64,000 nt of DNA, taken from assembly GCA_028284745.1 (NCBI GenBank), contig JANQRC010000046.1:1-64000 (forward strand), written 5' to 3'. Positions 10,676 through 19,910 of the stretch are shown here, one piece after another; position 1 is the first letter of the stretch; each line of letters starts with the position of its first letter. Made by a program: the position numbers and the translations under genes. Origin of the DNA: Flavobacteriaceae bacterium. GTDB taxonomy: Bacteria > Bacteroidota > Bacteroidia > Flavobacteriales > Flavobacteriaceae. The notes under the pieces are model-generated. The model was not told where the DNA came from. It saw only the letters and a list, made by a program, of their open reading frames with translations, and did no database searches.

Positions 10676-11296
10676 ATGCGAAAAGTACTCTTCGGCATTG
10701 CCATCACCTTATTGTTGTTTTTTCTTTTCCAGTATTGGCAACAATACAAAAACGGTCAAGAAGCAGCGCTTCGGGGCAATCAACTGATCCAAGAGCAAGT
10801 GCAGAATGTGGGAAAGTTGATCGTCACCGAAGGGCATTTTTCTGAGGTGTACAACTACGAAGACCAGAAAAGTTACTTCAGTGACTACTTCAACTTTGAA
10901 AAAAAAGCGCTGGTGGTAGTCAATGCCGAAGTGTTTGTGGCCTATGACCTTAGTGAGTTAGAATATGAGATCGATCAGGAGAACAAGGTGTTGCGCATTG
11001 TTCGGATACCTAAGGAAGAGTTAAAGATCCATCCAACGGTGCGATTTTACGATACCGATGAAAGTGTTTTCAATCCGTTTACGGGTGATGACTACAATGA
11101 AATTCAAGCGAAGGCCAAAGAGATGATACGAAAGAAAATAGAGAAGTCCAGTTTAAAGGCCAATGCGCAGAATCGGCTCCTTAGCGAACTTTCAAAATTC
11201 TACATCCTAACCAATTCCCTTGGCTGGACGCTACAATACAATGGGCAACCGGTTGACGACCTGCAAATGCTCAGGCAGGCACTTCCTATAGACTAG
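10676..11296 (+). CDS. DUF4230 family membrane-anchored protein
   Basis: A 206-residue protein starting at the ATG at 10676; a TTG nine codons upstream is less likely. One N-terminal transmembrane helix (about residues 5-20) is followed by an extracytoplasmic domain of the DUF4230 type (KLIVTEGHFSEVY, then KKALVVVNAEVFVAYDLS). A near-consensus -7 element, TACCTTTC, lies at 10653-10660. The function of the family is not known to me. Its 3' end overlaps the convergent rhodanese gene by 11 bp, so the two mRNAs would be complementary at their ends if transcription reads through. Confidence 0.85.
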   Translation: MRKVLFGIAITLLLFFLFQYWQQYKNGQEAALRGNQLIQEQVQNVGKLIVTEGHFSEVYNYEDQKSYFSDYFNFEKKALVVVNAEVFVAYDLSELEYEIDQENKVLRIVRIPKEELKIHPTVRFYDTDESVFNPFTGDDYNEIQAKAKEMIRKKIEKSSLKANAQNRLLSELSKFYILTNSLGWTLQYNGQPVDDLQMLRQALPID

Positions 11297-11594
11297 AGGA
11301 TTTCATTTTCTGCAGAAGCGAATCAAAACCTCCACCATCGGAGACTGCTATCTCATTTTGGGAGAGTATCATCGCCGCGTGCTCGCTTCTCTTGCCAGAG
11401 CTGCAGTAAGTGACCACAGGTTTTCCTAGTGATCTCACCTCATCTATTCGCGCGCGTAACTCATGTACCGGAATGTTGATGGCGCCATTGATATGTCCGT
11501 CCCGGTACTCTGTATGATTGCGTACATCTATAATCAATCTACCACTCTGTGCAGGTGTGGCCGGTTGTTTCTTTTTTCGGGAGAAGAGTCCCAT
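11286..11594 (-). CDS. Rhodanese-like sulfurtransferase domain protein
   Basis: A 102-residue single-domain rhodanese. It shows IIDVRNHTEYRDGHINGAINIP, the usual substrate-loop scaffold, and an active-site loop CSSGKRS beginning at Cys64. Retention of Cys64 implies it can carry a persulfide. A short basic stretch (RKKK) precedes the domain and there is no signal peptide, so it is cytoplasmic. It may act in sulfur transfer or cyanide detoxification; the partner is unknown. The gene converges on DUF4230 with 11 bp overlap. Confidence 0.88.
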   Translation of the reverse strand: MGLFSRKKKQPATPAQSGRLIIDVRNHTEYRDGHINGAINIPVHELRARIDEVRSLGKPVVTYCSSGKRSEHAAMILSQNEIAVSDGGGFDSLLQKMKSSSL

Positions 11595-11638
11595 AATGCT
11601 TAAGGTTTGGTTATTCGCTGTCTAAGTTACTGAAAAAG

Positions 11639-13396
11639 TTACATTACCAAGCTTTTATTGACCAATTGTATACCATCATCGATAAGGTGCCCAACTGTAG
11701 GTCTTTGCAATTTTACTGAATGTAGATGGTCTGCTATCTCTTTTGCAAATTCTTCATCGCCGTTGGTCTTGGCAAGTTCATAAAGCTCGATCGAAAGTAG
11801 CCAATCCTGGGAATGGTCTTCTATCAATTTCTCTAAGACCTTGTGCCTAGAGATGGTTCGATTGATGCCCTGCCGATATTCTCGTACCTGCTGGTAGAGC
11901 TGTTCGAGCCGTTTTTGTTTGTCAGACCTCACAGGTTTTATGGTTGCTTCGGAAGGTACATGGTCTATCAGGTCGAAGCTTTCAAGGTCGGCGGGTCCGT
12001 TAAAGGCGGAGACCACTTCCTTGCCTACGGCCATATCATAGATTCCCCAGCTTGGCTTGAAGAGCATGGTTTCTCCATGGGTCACTGTACAATTCTTGAA
12101 GCTGATCATGATGATCTTTCCTTGTAAGTTCCGTTTTCCGGTGATGATCTCTCCTTGTACCTCGATACCACCCTCAAAATGGAGCGAGACCATTTCACCT
12201 TCGTAGATGCCATAGGCACGAAGGTCGCGTGGACTCATATCTTCGATAGCAATATTAATACCCTTGAGTGCCCCAATAGGAGACCCGAAACCTTTGCGGT
12301 GGGTATGGGTGCCGTGCCCGACTAGTTCTTTTTCTCGATAAGATAGGGCGGTCTTGCCGTTGGTCTGGAAGTAAATTGGCTTGCCATCGTGCTCGATGAT
12401 CTCAGTGAATATGCCAGACGCTTGTATGCCTGTGCTTAACTCTATGGTGCCCAAAGCCTTGGATGCTACAAGTTTTTGTAATCCATCCAAACCACCTTTT
12501 CGCAGGGCCATGGTATTGGCGAACTCTTCTAGCACTTTGCTTAGGTGTGCGAAATCTGGTGTTACAAATAGCTGAGGTTGTGGTTTGGTGATATCGAATG
12601 CCTGGTAAGCTGCTTTGATGGTATAGGGCAGCTTTTTTACCTGATCGGTCATACACCAAGTACTTTCTCCAATAGAGGATAATAGCCCAGCACCATAGAT
12701 CCTTGGCTTTTCGACATTGCCGATAAGGCCATACTCAACGGTCCACCAATGTAGGTTTCTGATCAAGGCCATTTCGCTGGCTTGGCCCATGTTCTGTTGA
12801 AGATGTTCGATATGTTTTTCAGCTTCTGCTATTTCTTCTTCTGAAGTACCTTCAGCCTCTTTGATGATGGATAGATGCCGAACAGCCTCGTATAGCTCAT
12901 AGTCTTTTGCGCTTGAGATCGCCTTGCAGCCCACTTCTCCAAAACGTCTCAGGTATTCTGCATATTCGGGATTGGCGATGATCGGCGCATGTCCGGCGCC
13001 TTCGTGAATGATATCAGGAGCAGGTGTGTATTCGATATTTTCGAGCTGGCGGATATCCGAGGCAATCACTAGAACATTGTATGCTTGGAATTCCATAAAT
13101 GCCGCGGGAGGGATAAATCCGTCAACAGCCACTGCTGCCCATCCGATCCCCTTCAATATTCGATTCATGCCATACATGCTTGGGATCTCATCAATAGCGA
13201 TGCCAGTTTGCTGCAATCCTTCGACATACGAGCTATGTGCAACCTTGCTCAGATAGTCTACATTCTTTCGCATTACGTAGCGCCACACGGCTTGGTTGAT
13301 GGCCGTATATTCCTCGTAGTCTTGAGGCTTGATGAATTGCTTAAGGTGCTTAGGTAGCTTGTCGAGGACAGGGTTGCTTTGATAGGCTTCATTCAT
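11639..13396 (-). CDS. Aromatic amino acid hydroxylase (phenylalanine 4-monooxygenase-like) with C-terminal extension
   Basis: Pterin- and Fe(II)-dependent hydroxylase expected to convert phenylalanine to tyrosine. The iron ligands are visible as His131 and His136 (HEGAGH) and Glu221 in WWTVEYGL. The catalytic domain occupies roughly residues 1-330. The remaining ~255 residues are an additional domain without a match known to me, far longer than the ~260-300-residue bacterial enzymes. There is no N-terminal ACT domain. The ATG lies 5 nt after a -7 box. Substrate choice among Phe, Tyr and Trp cannot be settled from sequence. Confidence 0.9.
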   Translation of the reverse strand: MNEAYQSNPVLDKLPKHLKQFIKPQDYEEYTAINQAVWRYVMRKNVDYLSKVAHSSYVEGLQQTGIAIDEIPSMYGMNRILKGIGWAAVAVDGFIPPAAFMEFQAYNVLVIASDIRQLENIEYTPAPDIIHEGAGHAPIIANPEYAEYLRRFGEVGCKAISSAKDYELYEAVRHLSIIKEAEGTSEEEIAEAEKHIEHLQQNMGQASEMALIRNLHWWTVEYGLIGNVEKPRIYGAGLLSSIGESTWCMTDQVKKLPYTIKAAYQAFDITKPQPQLFVTPDFAHLSKVLEEFANTMALRKGGLDGLQKLVASKALGTIELSTGIQASGIFTEIIEHDGKPIYFQTNGKTALSYREKELVGHGTHTHRKGFGSPIGALKGINIAIEDMSPRDLRAYGIYEGEMVSLHFEGGIEVQGEIITGKRNLQGKIIMISFKNCTVTHGETMLFKPSWGIYDMAVGKEVVSAFNGPADLESFDLIDHVPSEATIKPVRSDKQKRLEQLYQQVREYRQGINRTISRHKVLEKLIEDHSQDWLLSIELYELAKTNGDEEFAKEIADHLHSVKLQRPTVGHLIDDGIQLVNKSLVM

Positions 13397-13401
13397 AATG
13401 A

Positions 13402-13409
13402 CAAATTTA
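13402..13409 (-). promoter_or_regulatory. -7 box of the hydroxylase gene
   Basis: On the minus strand TAAATTTG matches TAnnTTTG and is separated from the ATG by only 5 nt, predicting an almost leaderless mRNA. Confidence 0.55.
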
Positions 13410-13434
13410 CGAAAACGTTATCGAAAAGAGGTCA

Positions 13435-13457
13435 TAGAAAAACCGCCCGAAGGCGGT
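13435..13457 (-). terminator. Intrinsic terminator of the DUF4136 gene
   Basis: Minus strand: stem ACCGCC/GGCGGT closed by a TTCG tetraloop and followed at once by TTTTTC. It lies 22 bp after the DUF4136 stop and just before the hydroxylase promoter. Confidence 0.85.
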
Positions 13458-13478
13458 AGAAATATTGTTTGGGATATT

Positions 13479-14030
13479 TTATCGGCCACCGGCACTAGGC
13501 GGATAGGCTTTCATGATCTCGTTCACAAATTGCTTGATGCGCTCTTCTTTCTTCTCAATGGACGAGTTCCTAAGCGTTCCAGAACCTTTTCCTTGCCAAA
13601 CAAGTTCTTTTTGGTTGGCATCGATCACATCGATGTACAGGTCGCCTACGGTTCTGGTGCTAACGTTGGGCCCCCACCAGCCGCCGCCCCAGCCCCAGGC
13701 ACCCCATCCAGGTCCCCACCAACCACCAAAGCCCCAGTTGTTGAACACATCAACGCGTTGGCTTTCTTTGGTGAAGATGCTGATTAGCACATCGGGGTTC
13801 TCTGATTTGGCGAATCCTTTGGCGATGAGCTCTGATTCAATGGCTCGTAGGATCCGTTTTTTGTCAAGGTCCGATATCTCGGCCTTGTCAATGCCGGGCT
13901 TGAAGAAGGCAAAGGATCTGTACTCGTTGAAATCGGCCTGTCTGTCATAATCTGAGACCACTCTTACCGAAACGCAAGAGGTCAGCGAGGCAACCACGAG
14001 GAGGGCTAAAAGTACTTTTGCTGTTTTCAT
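13479..14030 (-). CDS. DUF4136 domain lipoprotein
   Basis: A 183-residue lipoprotein with lipobox LTSC (Cys19). The DUF4136 pattern is visible: DYDRQADFNEYRSFAFF followed by DKKRILRAIESELIAKGFAKS, and an ending with a helical region containing IKQFVNEI. A very unusual Trp/Gly-rich loop lies near residues 113-134 (WGFGGWWGPGW and WGWGGGWWG), which is common in this family and may contact a membrane or ligand. Function unknown. A UUCG-type terminator follows. The gene is read from the same strand as hutU, 18 bp downstream of its stop, so the two may be cotranscribed. Confidence 0.85.
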   Translation of the reverse strand: MKTAKVLLALLVVASLTSCVSVRVVSDYDRQADFNEYRSFAFFKPGIDKAEISDLDKKRILRAIESELIAKGFAKSENPDVLISIFTKESQRVDVFNNWGFGGWWGPGWGAWGWGGGWWGPNVSTRTVGDLYIDVIDANQKELVWQGKGSGTLRNSSIEKKEERIKQFVNEIMKAYPPSAGGR

Positions 14031-14048
14031 CTTGAAATCATTTTGAGT

Positions 14049-16049
14049 TTATACGTCATTAAATAGTTTCTCATCTACAAGGTTGGGCAATGTTACCTTC
14101 AGTTTTGGTTCTGCCTCCATTGCCCTTTTAATAGTAGAAATAGCTTCTTGATTTCTGGCCCAACTTCTACGCGCAATTCCGTTGTTCACATCCCAGAAAA
14201 GCATCGATCTTAAACGGTTTTCCGCTTGTTTACTACCATCAAGAATCATGCCGAACCCTCCATTTATCACCTCACCCCAACCAACACCACCGCCATTGTG
14301 GATGCTGACCCATGTGGCACCTCTAAAGCTATCGCCAATGACGTTGTGAATGGCCATGTCTGCCGTAAATTGAGAACCATCATAGATGTTGGATGTTTCA
14401 CGATAGGGAGAATCTGTTCCAGAGACATCGTGGTGGTCTCGCCCTAGAACTACTGGTCCAATTTCTCCTTCTCTGATAGCATCGTTGAATGCTTTCGCGA
14501 TCTTGATGCGCCCTTCGGCATCAGCATATAAGATCCTTGCCTGAGACCCTACGACCAATTTGTTTTCTTGTGCGCCTCTGATCCATTGAATGTTGTCTGC
14601 CATTTGCTGTTGGATCTCTTCAGGGGCGTTTCTTCTGATCTCTTCCAGCACATGGCAGGCGATCTGGTCTGTTTTGATAAGGTCTGCAGGCTGTTCTGAG
14701 CAACAGACCCATCTGAAAGGCCCAAAGCCATGATCGAAGCACATGGGCCCCATGATATCTTGCACATAACTTGGGTACTTGAAGTCCTTGCCATTGTCTG
14801 CAACGACATCTGCGCCTGCACGTGAGGCTTCTAAGAGAAAGGCGTTGCCATAATCGAAGAAGTAGGTTCCTTTGGCGGTATGTTTGTTGATGGCTTTGGC
14901 ATGTCTTCTTAAAGAGTTTTGGACTTCTTTCTTGAACTGTTCAGGGTCATTTGCCATCATTTCATTGGCTTCTTCGAACGACGACCCTACAGGGTAGTAG
15001 CCACCGGCCCATGGATTGTGCAATGAGGTTTGGTCGCTTCCCAGATCAATGTATAGGTCAGCTTCAGCAAATTTCTCCCAAACGCTTACGACATTTCCCT
15101 GATAGGCAATGGAGACGGTTTCCTGATTCGCTTTTGCTTTTTTGACACGTTCGACCAGACCATCCAGATCTGAAAAAACTTCGTCTACCCAGCCTTGCGA
15201 ATGTCTGGTTTCAATAGCCTTTGGATTCACTTCAGCACAAACCGTGATACAGCCTGCAATATTCCCTGCCTTTGGTTGTGCACCACTCATGCCACCAAGT
15301 CCAGAAGTGACGAACAAATTTCCTTTAGGGGATCTTTTGATCTTTCTGAAACCGTTCAGCACAGTGATAGTAGTGCCATGTACGATGCCTTGTGGGCCAA
15401 TATACATGTAGCTGCCCGCAGTCATTTGCCCATACTGGGTGACGCCTAAGGCATTGAAGCGCTCCCAATCGTCCTGCGAAGAATGATTGGGGATCATCAT
15501 GCCATTGGTGACGACAACTCGAGGTGCCTCCTTGTGCGAGGGGAATAAGCCCAGCGGATGACCTGAATACATGACCAGTGTTTGTTCATCGGTCATTTCG
15601 GCGAGATATTTCATGGTCAGCCTATACTGAGCCCAGTTTTGGAAAACAGCACCATTCCCGCCATAGGTGATCAGCTCATGCGGGTGTTGTGCAACAGCAG
15701 GGTTCAGGTTGTTTTGGATCATGAGCATGATAGCCGCGGCCTGAAGCGATTTGGCGGGATAACACTCGATAGGTCTCGCATACATGTCATAGTCTGGCCG
15801 AAAACGATGCATGTAAATTCTGCCAAGGTCTTCTAATTCTTTTTTGAATTCGTGAAGTAATGTGGGATGGTGTCTTGGTTCGAAATAGCGAAGCGCATTC
15901 TTTAGAGCAAGTCTTTTCTCTTCTTCGGTAAGAATGTCTTTTCGCTTGGGCGCATGGTTTACCGAAGGATCGTATGGCTTTGGCAGGGGTAATCTGCTAG
16001 GAATGCCCTCTAAGATCTTTTCTCGGAAAGTTGCGGAAATGGTTTCCAT
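14049..16049 (-). CDS. hutU: Urocanate hydratase
   Basis: Converts urocanate to imidazolone-propionate in histidine degradation, using NAD+ as electrophile. At 666 residues it is the long form, about 110 residues longer than the enzymes of enterics and pseudomonads and closer in length to eukaryotic urocanase. The NAD-binding region shows TSGLGGMSGAQPKAGN, and the conserved active-site Cys block FGPFRWVCCSEQP is present. No other hut gene is in the window, so the pathway must be completed elsewhere. The DUF5522 gene lies 8 bp upstream on the same strand. Confidence 0.95.
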   Translation of the reverse strand: METISATFREKILEGIPSRLPLPKPYDPSVNHAPKRKDILTEEEKRLALKNALRYFEPRHHPTLLHEFKKELEDLGRIYMHRFRPDYDMYARPIECYPAKSLQAAAIMLMIQNNLNPAVAQHPHELITYGGNGAVFQNWAQYRLTMKYLAEMTDEQTLVMYSGHPLGLFPSHKEAPRVVVTNGMMIPNHSSQDDWERFNALGVTQYGQMTAGSYMYIGPQGIVHGTTITVLNGFRKIKRSPKGNLFVTSGLGGMSGAQPKAGNIAGCITVCAEVNPKAIETRHSQGWVDEVFSDLDGLVERVKKAKANQETVSIAYQGNVVSVWEKFAEADLYIDLGSDQTSLHNPWAGGYYPVGSSFEEANEMMANDPEQFKKEVQNSLRRHAKAINKHTAKGTYFFDYGNAFLLEASRAGADVVADNGKDFKYPSYVQDIMGPMCFDHGFGPFRWVCCSEQPADLIKTDQIACHVLEEIRRNAPEEIQQQMADNIQWIRGAQENKLVVGSQARILYADAEGRIKIAKAFNDAIREGEIGPVVLGRDHHDVSGTDSPYRETSNIYDGSQFTADMAIHNVIGDSFRGATWVSIHNGGGVGWGEVINGGFGMILDGSKQAENRLRSMLFWDVNNGIARRSWARNQEAISTIKRAMEAEPKLKVTLPNLVDEKLFNDV

Positions 16050-16057
16050 GATATGTA

Positions 16058-16219
16058 TTATTTTTTGGTCTTGTTTTCAGTATAGCCATAAGGACAGTGC
16101 CTGCAGTTGCTCTCGCAACAATAACCGCGCTTTAGCAGGTATTGCTCAGTGAATACGCGATAACCTTCAGGCGACATGTAGTAATCGCCTTCTTCGATGG
16201 GGATGTGTTTTTTGAACAT
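16058..16219 (-). CDS. DUF5522 small Cys-rich protein
   Basis: A 53-residue protein below the usual ORF-length cutoff. It reads MFKKHIPIEEGDYYMSPEGY, then a Cys-rich end with GYCCESNCRHCPYGY, which is the recognisable DUF5522 signature (C-C-x3-C-x2-C-P-Y-G). Four closely spaced cysteines suggest metal or Fe-S binding, but the function is not known. It ends 8 bp before the hutU start, so it is probably the first gene of that transcript. Confidence 0.85.
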   Translation of the reverse strand: MFKKHIPIEEGDYYMSPEGYRVFTEQYLLKRGYCCESNCRHCPYGYTENKTKK

Positions 16220-16348
16220 CTATACAAATGATTTCCGGTGATCGGAATAATTGGGATTTCATCGGTTTTATTGCTGAAAACATGCTCCATTTCCGACCTT
16301 GTCACAAAGATAATTGATTTTTAGCACGACTTTTGTTTTAGATGAAGT

Positions 16349-16693
16349 ATGGTATTGGTGTCAAAATATATCTTTCCTAAGGGATTTGTGGGCCTCACGC
16401 TTTGGCCATTGATCATACTAAAGCATAGCCAGTTGAAGACTGATGGGGTCTTGTTGAATCATGAACGGATTCACCTCAGGCAACAATTAGAGCTACTCGT
16501 ACTGCCCTTCTTTGTATGGTATCTTGCAGCATGGCTCTATGGTCTGTTGAGATATAGAAACTCATACTTGGCGTATCGTAACATCAGCTTTGAACGCGAA
16601 GCATATGCCAATGACACAAACCTTGACTACCTGGCAACACGAAGACCTTGGCAGTTTTTAAGGTATCTTCGCAGTGATGCTCATTTTAGCTAG
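16349..16693 (+). CDS. Putative minimal zincin-like membrane protein
   Basis: A 114-residue protein with an HExxH motif at residues 38-42 (NHERIH) followed by a hydrophobic segment (about residues 49-68) and a FEREAYAND stretch whose Glu82/Glu84 could serve as a third zinc ligand, as in gluzincins. I see no other conserved domain; protease activity is inferred. Its stop overlaps the next gene's ATG by 17 bp, so it is the first gene of an apparent three-gene unit with the ACC-deaminase-like and glucosaminidase genes. The arrangement does not reveal a shared function. Confidence 0.7.
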   Translation: MVLVSKYIFPKGFVGLTLWPLIILKHSQLKTDGVLLNHERIHLRQQLELLVLPFFVWYLAAWLYGLLRYRNSYLAYRNISFEREAYANDTNLDYLATRRPWQFLRYLRSDAHFS

Positions 16694-17597
16694 AGACATT
16701 CCAAATCAAAGAGTGAGACTTCCAATTCTGGAAGAAAAAGGAATTCGGCTTTGCGTAAAGCGCGAAGACCTGATCCATGAGCACGTTTCCGGAAACAAGT
16801 TCAGAAAACTGAAATACAATCTTGTCGAGGCCAAAAAGAAAAAATATACCAAAGTGCTGACCTTTGGCGGTGCGTATTCTAATCATATCGCAGCTACTGC
16901 CGCTGCTGCAAAGCAGTATGGTCTTCGATCTGTAGGGGTCATTCGTGGCGAAGAACTCCATAACAAGGTCCGCGAGAACCCAACGCTTCGGTTTGCTGCT
17001 TCGCAAGGGATGCAGCTGAAATTCATATCCAGAGAATTGTACCGGGCAAAGACCTCAGAAACATTCCTCAAAGAGATAAGAAAAGAAGTTGGCAATGCGT
17101 TCATCCTTCCAGAAGGAGGTACAAATGCTTTGGCAGTAAAGGGCTGTGAAGAGATACTGACCAGACAGGATAAGGCTTTCACACACATTTGTGCGGCTGT
17201 GGGAACAGGTGGCACATTAGCAGGGATCATCAATACCGCTGGCAATCATCAACAGGTTATAGGCTTCCCTGCGTTAAAAGGTGGTCTTTTACGAGACGAA
17301 ATTGATAAATTTGCCAATCAACGTCGATACGAATTGGTTTTGGACCATCATTTTGGGGGTTATGCAAAGATAAATTCAACATTGATCACCTTCATCAATG
17401 AGTTCAAGCAAAAGACCAATATTCCGTTAGACCCTGTATACACTGGAAAAATGATGTATGGCATACTAGACATGGTCGAAAAAGACTCCTTTTTGCCAGG
17501 AAGTAATGTTCTTGCCATACACACTGGGGGACTGCAAGGTATAGAGGGAATGAACTTAAGATCGAGAACAAAGAATCTACCTATCATAAGCACATGA
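16677..17597 (+). CDS. 1-aminocyclopropane-1-carboxylate deaminase/D-cysteine desulfhydrase-like PLP enzyme
   Basis: A 306-residue fold-type II PLP enzyme. The PLP lysine is Lys41 in SGNKFRKLKYNL, followed by GGAYSNHIAA, and the phosphate-binding glycine loop is GTGGTLAG. These are typical of the D-cysteine desulfhydrase/ACC deaminase group, and substrate cannot be separated by eye. The ATG at 16677 is preferred over a GTG one codon upstream. The start lies inside the end of the previous gene, and the stop TGA overlaps the next ATG (ATGA), so translation of all three is likely coupled. Confidence 0.88.
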   Translation: MLILARDIPNQRVRLPILEEKGIRLCVKREDLIHEHVSGNKFRKLKYNLVEAKKKKYTKVLTFGGAYSNHIAATAAAAKQYGLRSVGVIRGEELHNKVRENPTLRFAASQGMQLKFISRELYRAKTSETFLKEIRKEVGNAFILPEGGTNALAVKGCEEILTRQDKAFTHICAAVGTGGTLAGIINTAGNHQQVIGFPALKGGLLRDEIDKFANQRRYELVLDHHFGGYAKINSTLITFINEFKQKTNIPLDPVYTGKMMYGILDMVEKDSFLPGSNVLAIHTGGLQGIEGMNLRSRTKNLPIIST

Positions 17598-18418
17598 GGA
17601 CAAAGTTAGTAATAAGCCTTTTTCTGGGATGCTTCTTAGCTTCCTGCGGAAGTAAAAAATTGGTGCGGCAAACCTCAAAAAAGCCCGTAGGAGACCGTGA
17701 GGTGGTCACTACGCCCGAACTTCCAAAGACACCTGAAGTTGAAGAAATCCCTAAAGTGTTTATTCCCAGGGGAAACGATGTCACTTCTCAGTATATTGGC
17801 CAGTTCAAAGAGATTGCTATGGAAGAGATGCGGCGCTATGGAATTCCTGCCAGCATCACCTTGGCACAAGGAATCTTGGAATCGGGCTCTGGTAATGGCG
17901 AACTGGCGCAACGGTCTAAAAACCACTTTGGCATTAAATGTCATGGCGATTGGACGGGGCAGCGAGTTTATCACGATGATGACGCTCGGGGCGAATGTTT
18001 TAGAAAATACCGACATCCAAAGATCTCCTATAGAGACCATTCCCTGTTTCTTTTTGAACGTAAACGCTATTTCCCACTCTTCAAACTACCTAAGGATGAT
18101 TACAAAGGTTGGGCAAAGGGCTTGAAACAAGCGGGGTATGCCACCGACCCAAAATATCCTAACAAGCTCATTGGATTGATAGAGCGCTATCGTTTGTACG
18201 AGCTGGATGCAATGGTGCTTGGGAAAGAGCTTGAGGATGCCAAAAAGATGGTGAAGAAAAAAGATCGCTACACGGTTAAAAAAGGGGATACATTATACTC
18301 AATTGCCAAGAGACACAAACTGAAGGTCGATGAATTGAAGGAACTCAATGGATTGGAAGGTAACAACATCTTTGAAGGCCAAGTGCTATTTGTGAAACCT
18401 GTGAAAAAGAACTTTTAG
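17594..18418 (+). CDS. Glucosaminidase (FlgJ-type) lipoprotein with LysM domain
   Basis: Peptidoglycan hydrolase of 274 residues. A lipobox LASC (Cys18) suggests anchoring. The glucosaminidase domain runs from about residue 62 to 215, with the catalytic Glu96 in GILESGSGNG and the conserved KNHFGIKCHGDW. A single LysM domain closes the protein, beginning RYTVKKGDTLYSIAKRHKL near residue 227. The gene overlaps the upstream PLP enzyme by 4 bp. It probably trims glycan strands in the periplasm. Confidence 0.92.
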   Translation: MRTKLVISLFLGCFLASCGSKKLVRQTSKKPVGDREVVTTPELPKTPEVEEIPKVFIPRGNDVTSQYIGQFKEIAMEEMRRYGIPASITLAQGILESGSGNGELAQRSKNHFGIKCHGDWTGQRVYHDDDARGECFRKYRHPKISYRDHSLFLFERKRYFPLFKLPKDDYKGWAKGLKQAGYATDPKYPNKLIGLIERYRLYELDAMVLGKELEDAKKMVKKKDRYTVKKGDTLYSIAKRHKLKVDELKELNGLEGNNIFEGQVLFVKPVKKNF

Positions 18419-18612
18419 CGCCTGTTTTGATTTTTATGATCAAGGCTTATGCAAGCTATTTTGATGCCTAAAGAGGCACGACATAGCGAAAGCCATGGGC
18501 GAGTTGAAGCGTGAGCAAAGATAATAGCAGAGCTGCTTGAGGAGATCTTAACGAATTTAGGCGTTTAAAGAGACGCAAAAAAATAATTGATAGCAATTTA
18601 AATAGGCTCTTA

Positions 18613-19899
18613 ATGATATACCAACGAAGCAGTGCTTTATTTGCTGAGGCACAGCAATATATTCCCGGAGGAGTTAATTCACCAGTTCGTGCCTTTAAAG
18701 CCGTGGGCGGTGACCCGATCTTTGTAAAAGAGGCCAAAGGTGCCTATTTGTTTGATGAAGACGGAAATCGTTTGATCGACTACATCGCGTCGTGGGGACC
18801 ACTGATCTTGGGGCATGCCTATCCGCCCGTAGTAGATGCCATTGTAAACAGTGCCAAAAAAGGAACATCCTATGGTATTCCTACTGCCTTAGAGACCAAA
18901 ATTGCCAAGCTGGCCGTCTCTATGGTGCCGAACATCGATAAGATCCGCTTTGTGAATAGTGGTACCGAAGCCTGTATGAGTGCCGTTCGTTTGGCACGTG
19001 GCTTCACAGGAAAAGAAAGGATCATCAAATTTGCAGGTTGCTACCATGGTCATAGCGATGCTTTTTTGATCCAAGCGGGTAGTGGTGCTGTAACTTTTGG
19101 AACTCCCAATAGCCCTGGTGTTACAAAAGGCACAGCCAAAGATACCTTGTTAGCACGTTACAATGACCTAGAAAATGTAGAAGCGCTTTTTAGATCGAAT
19201 GAAGGTGAGATCGCTGCCATCATTATAGAGCCCGTGCCAGGAAATATGGGCTGTATCCTTCCGAGGGAAGGATTTTTAGAAGGACTACGGTCGCTCTGTG
19301 ATGCGCACGACGCATTGCTGATCTTTGATGAGGTGATGACCGGTTTCCGCTTGGCTAAAGGAGGTGCACAAGAATTGTTGGACATCGATGCCGACATCGT
19401 TACCTTTGGGAAGGTGATCGGAGGCGGCTTACCAGTAGGGGCTTTTGCCGCACGAAACGAGATCATGAGCCATCTTGCTCCTGAAGGGCCTGTATACCAG
19501 GCAGGCACACTATCTGGAAATCCTTTGGCCATGAATGCTGGATTCACCATGTTGAAAGCTTTGAATGATGCTCCAGAGGTGTTTGATTCTTTAGAAAACA
19601 AAACAGCATATCTTCATGAAGGCATTGCAAACGTGTTAGAGAAAAATGGGGTCGTACATCGAATAAACCGCCTTGGGTCGATGGTCTCAGTACATTTTAC
19701 CAATACACCCGTTGTTGATTTTGAAACAGCTGCCAAAGGAAACAACGATACCTTCAAACGATATTTCCACGGAATGCTTAGCGAAGGCGTCTATTTGCCA
19801 CCAAGTGCCTTTGAGAGCTACTTTCTCAATGATGCGATCTCATATGAAGACCTAGATTTTACAATCGATGCGCTTCGTAAGGTGGTGAAGATGCTGTAA
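18613..19899 (+). CDS. hemL: Glutamate-1-semialdehyde 2,1-aminomutase
   Basis: Forms 5-aminolevulinate from glutamate-1-semialdehyde for tetrapyrrole synthesis by the C5 pathway. The 428 residues match the family. PLP lysine is Lys267 in [15 protein letters not shown], with the earlier NSGTEA, CYHGH and FDEVMTGFR blocks. It stands alone, 194 bp after the LysM gene; that gap holds two small hairpins (TGCCT/AGGCA, GCGT/ACGC) but no clear terminator. An inverted repeat follows its stop codon. Confidence 0.97.
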   Translation: MIYQRSSALFAEAQQYIPGGVNSPVRAFKAVGGDPIFVKEAKGAYLFDEDGNRLIDYIASWGPLILGHAYPPVVDAIVNSAKKGTSYGIPTALETKIAKLAVSMVPNIDKIRFVNSGTEACMSAVRLARGFTGKERIIKFAGCYHGHSDAFLIQAGSGAVTFGTPNSPGVTKGTAKDTLLARYNDLENVEALFRSNEGEIAAIIIEPVPGNMGCILPREGFLEGLRSLCDAHDALLIFDEVMTGFRLAKGGAQELLDIDADIVTFGKVIGGGLPVGAFAARNEIMSHLAPEGPVYQAGTLSGNPLAMNAGFTMLKALNDAPEVFDSLENKTAYLHEGIANVLEKNGVVHRINRLGSMVSVHFTNTPVVDFETAAKGNNDTFKRYFHGMLSEGVYLPPSAFESYFLNDAISYEDLDFTIDALRKVVKML

Positions 19900-19910
19900 C
19901 AAAAAGCCAT

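Noticed and set aside
13513..13950. 145-codon frame opposite the DUF4136 gene
   Set aside because: Pro/His-rich product arises from the Trp/Gly-rich codons on the other strand; no own signals.
18419..18612. Possible small ORF or RNA before hemL
   Set aside because: Two 4-5 bp hairpins and a broken frame ([17 protein letters not shown] without start); too weak.
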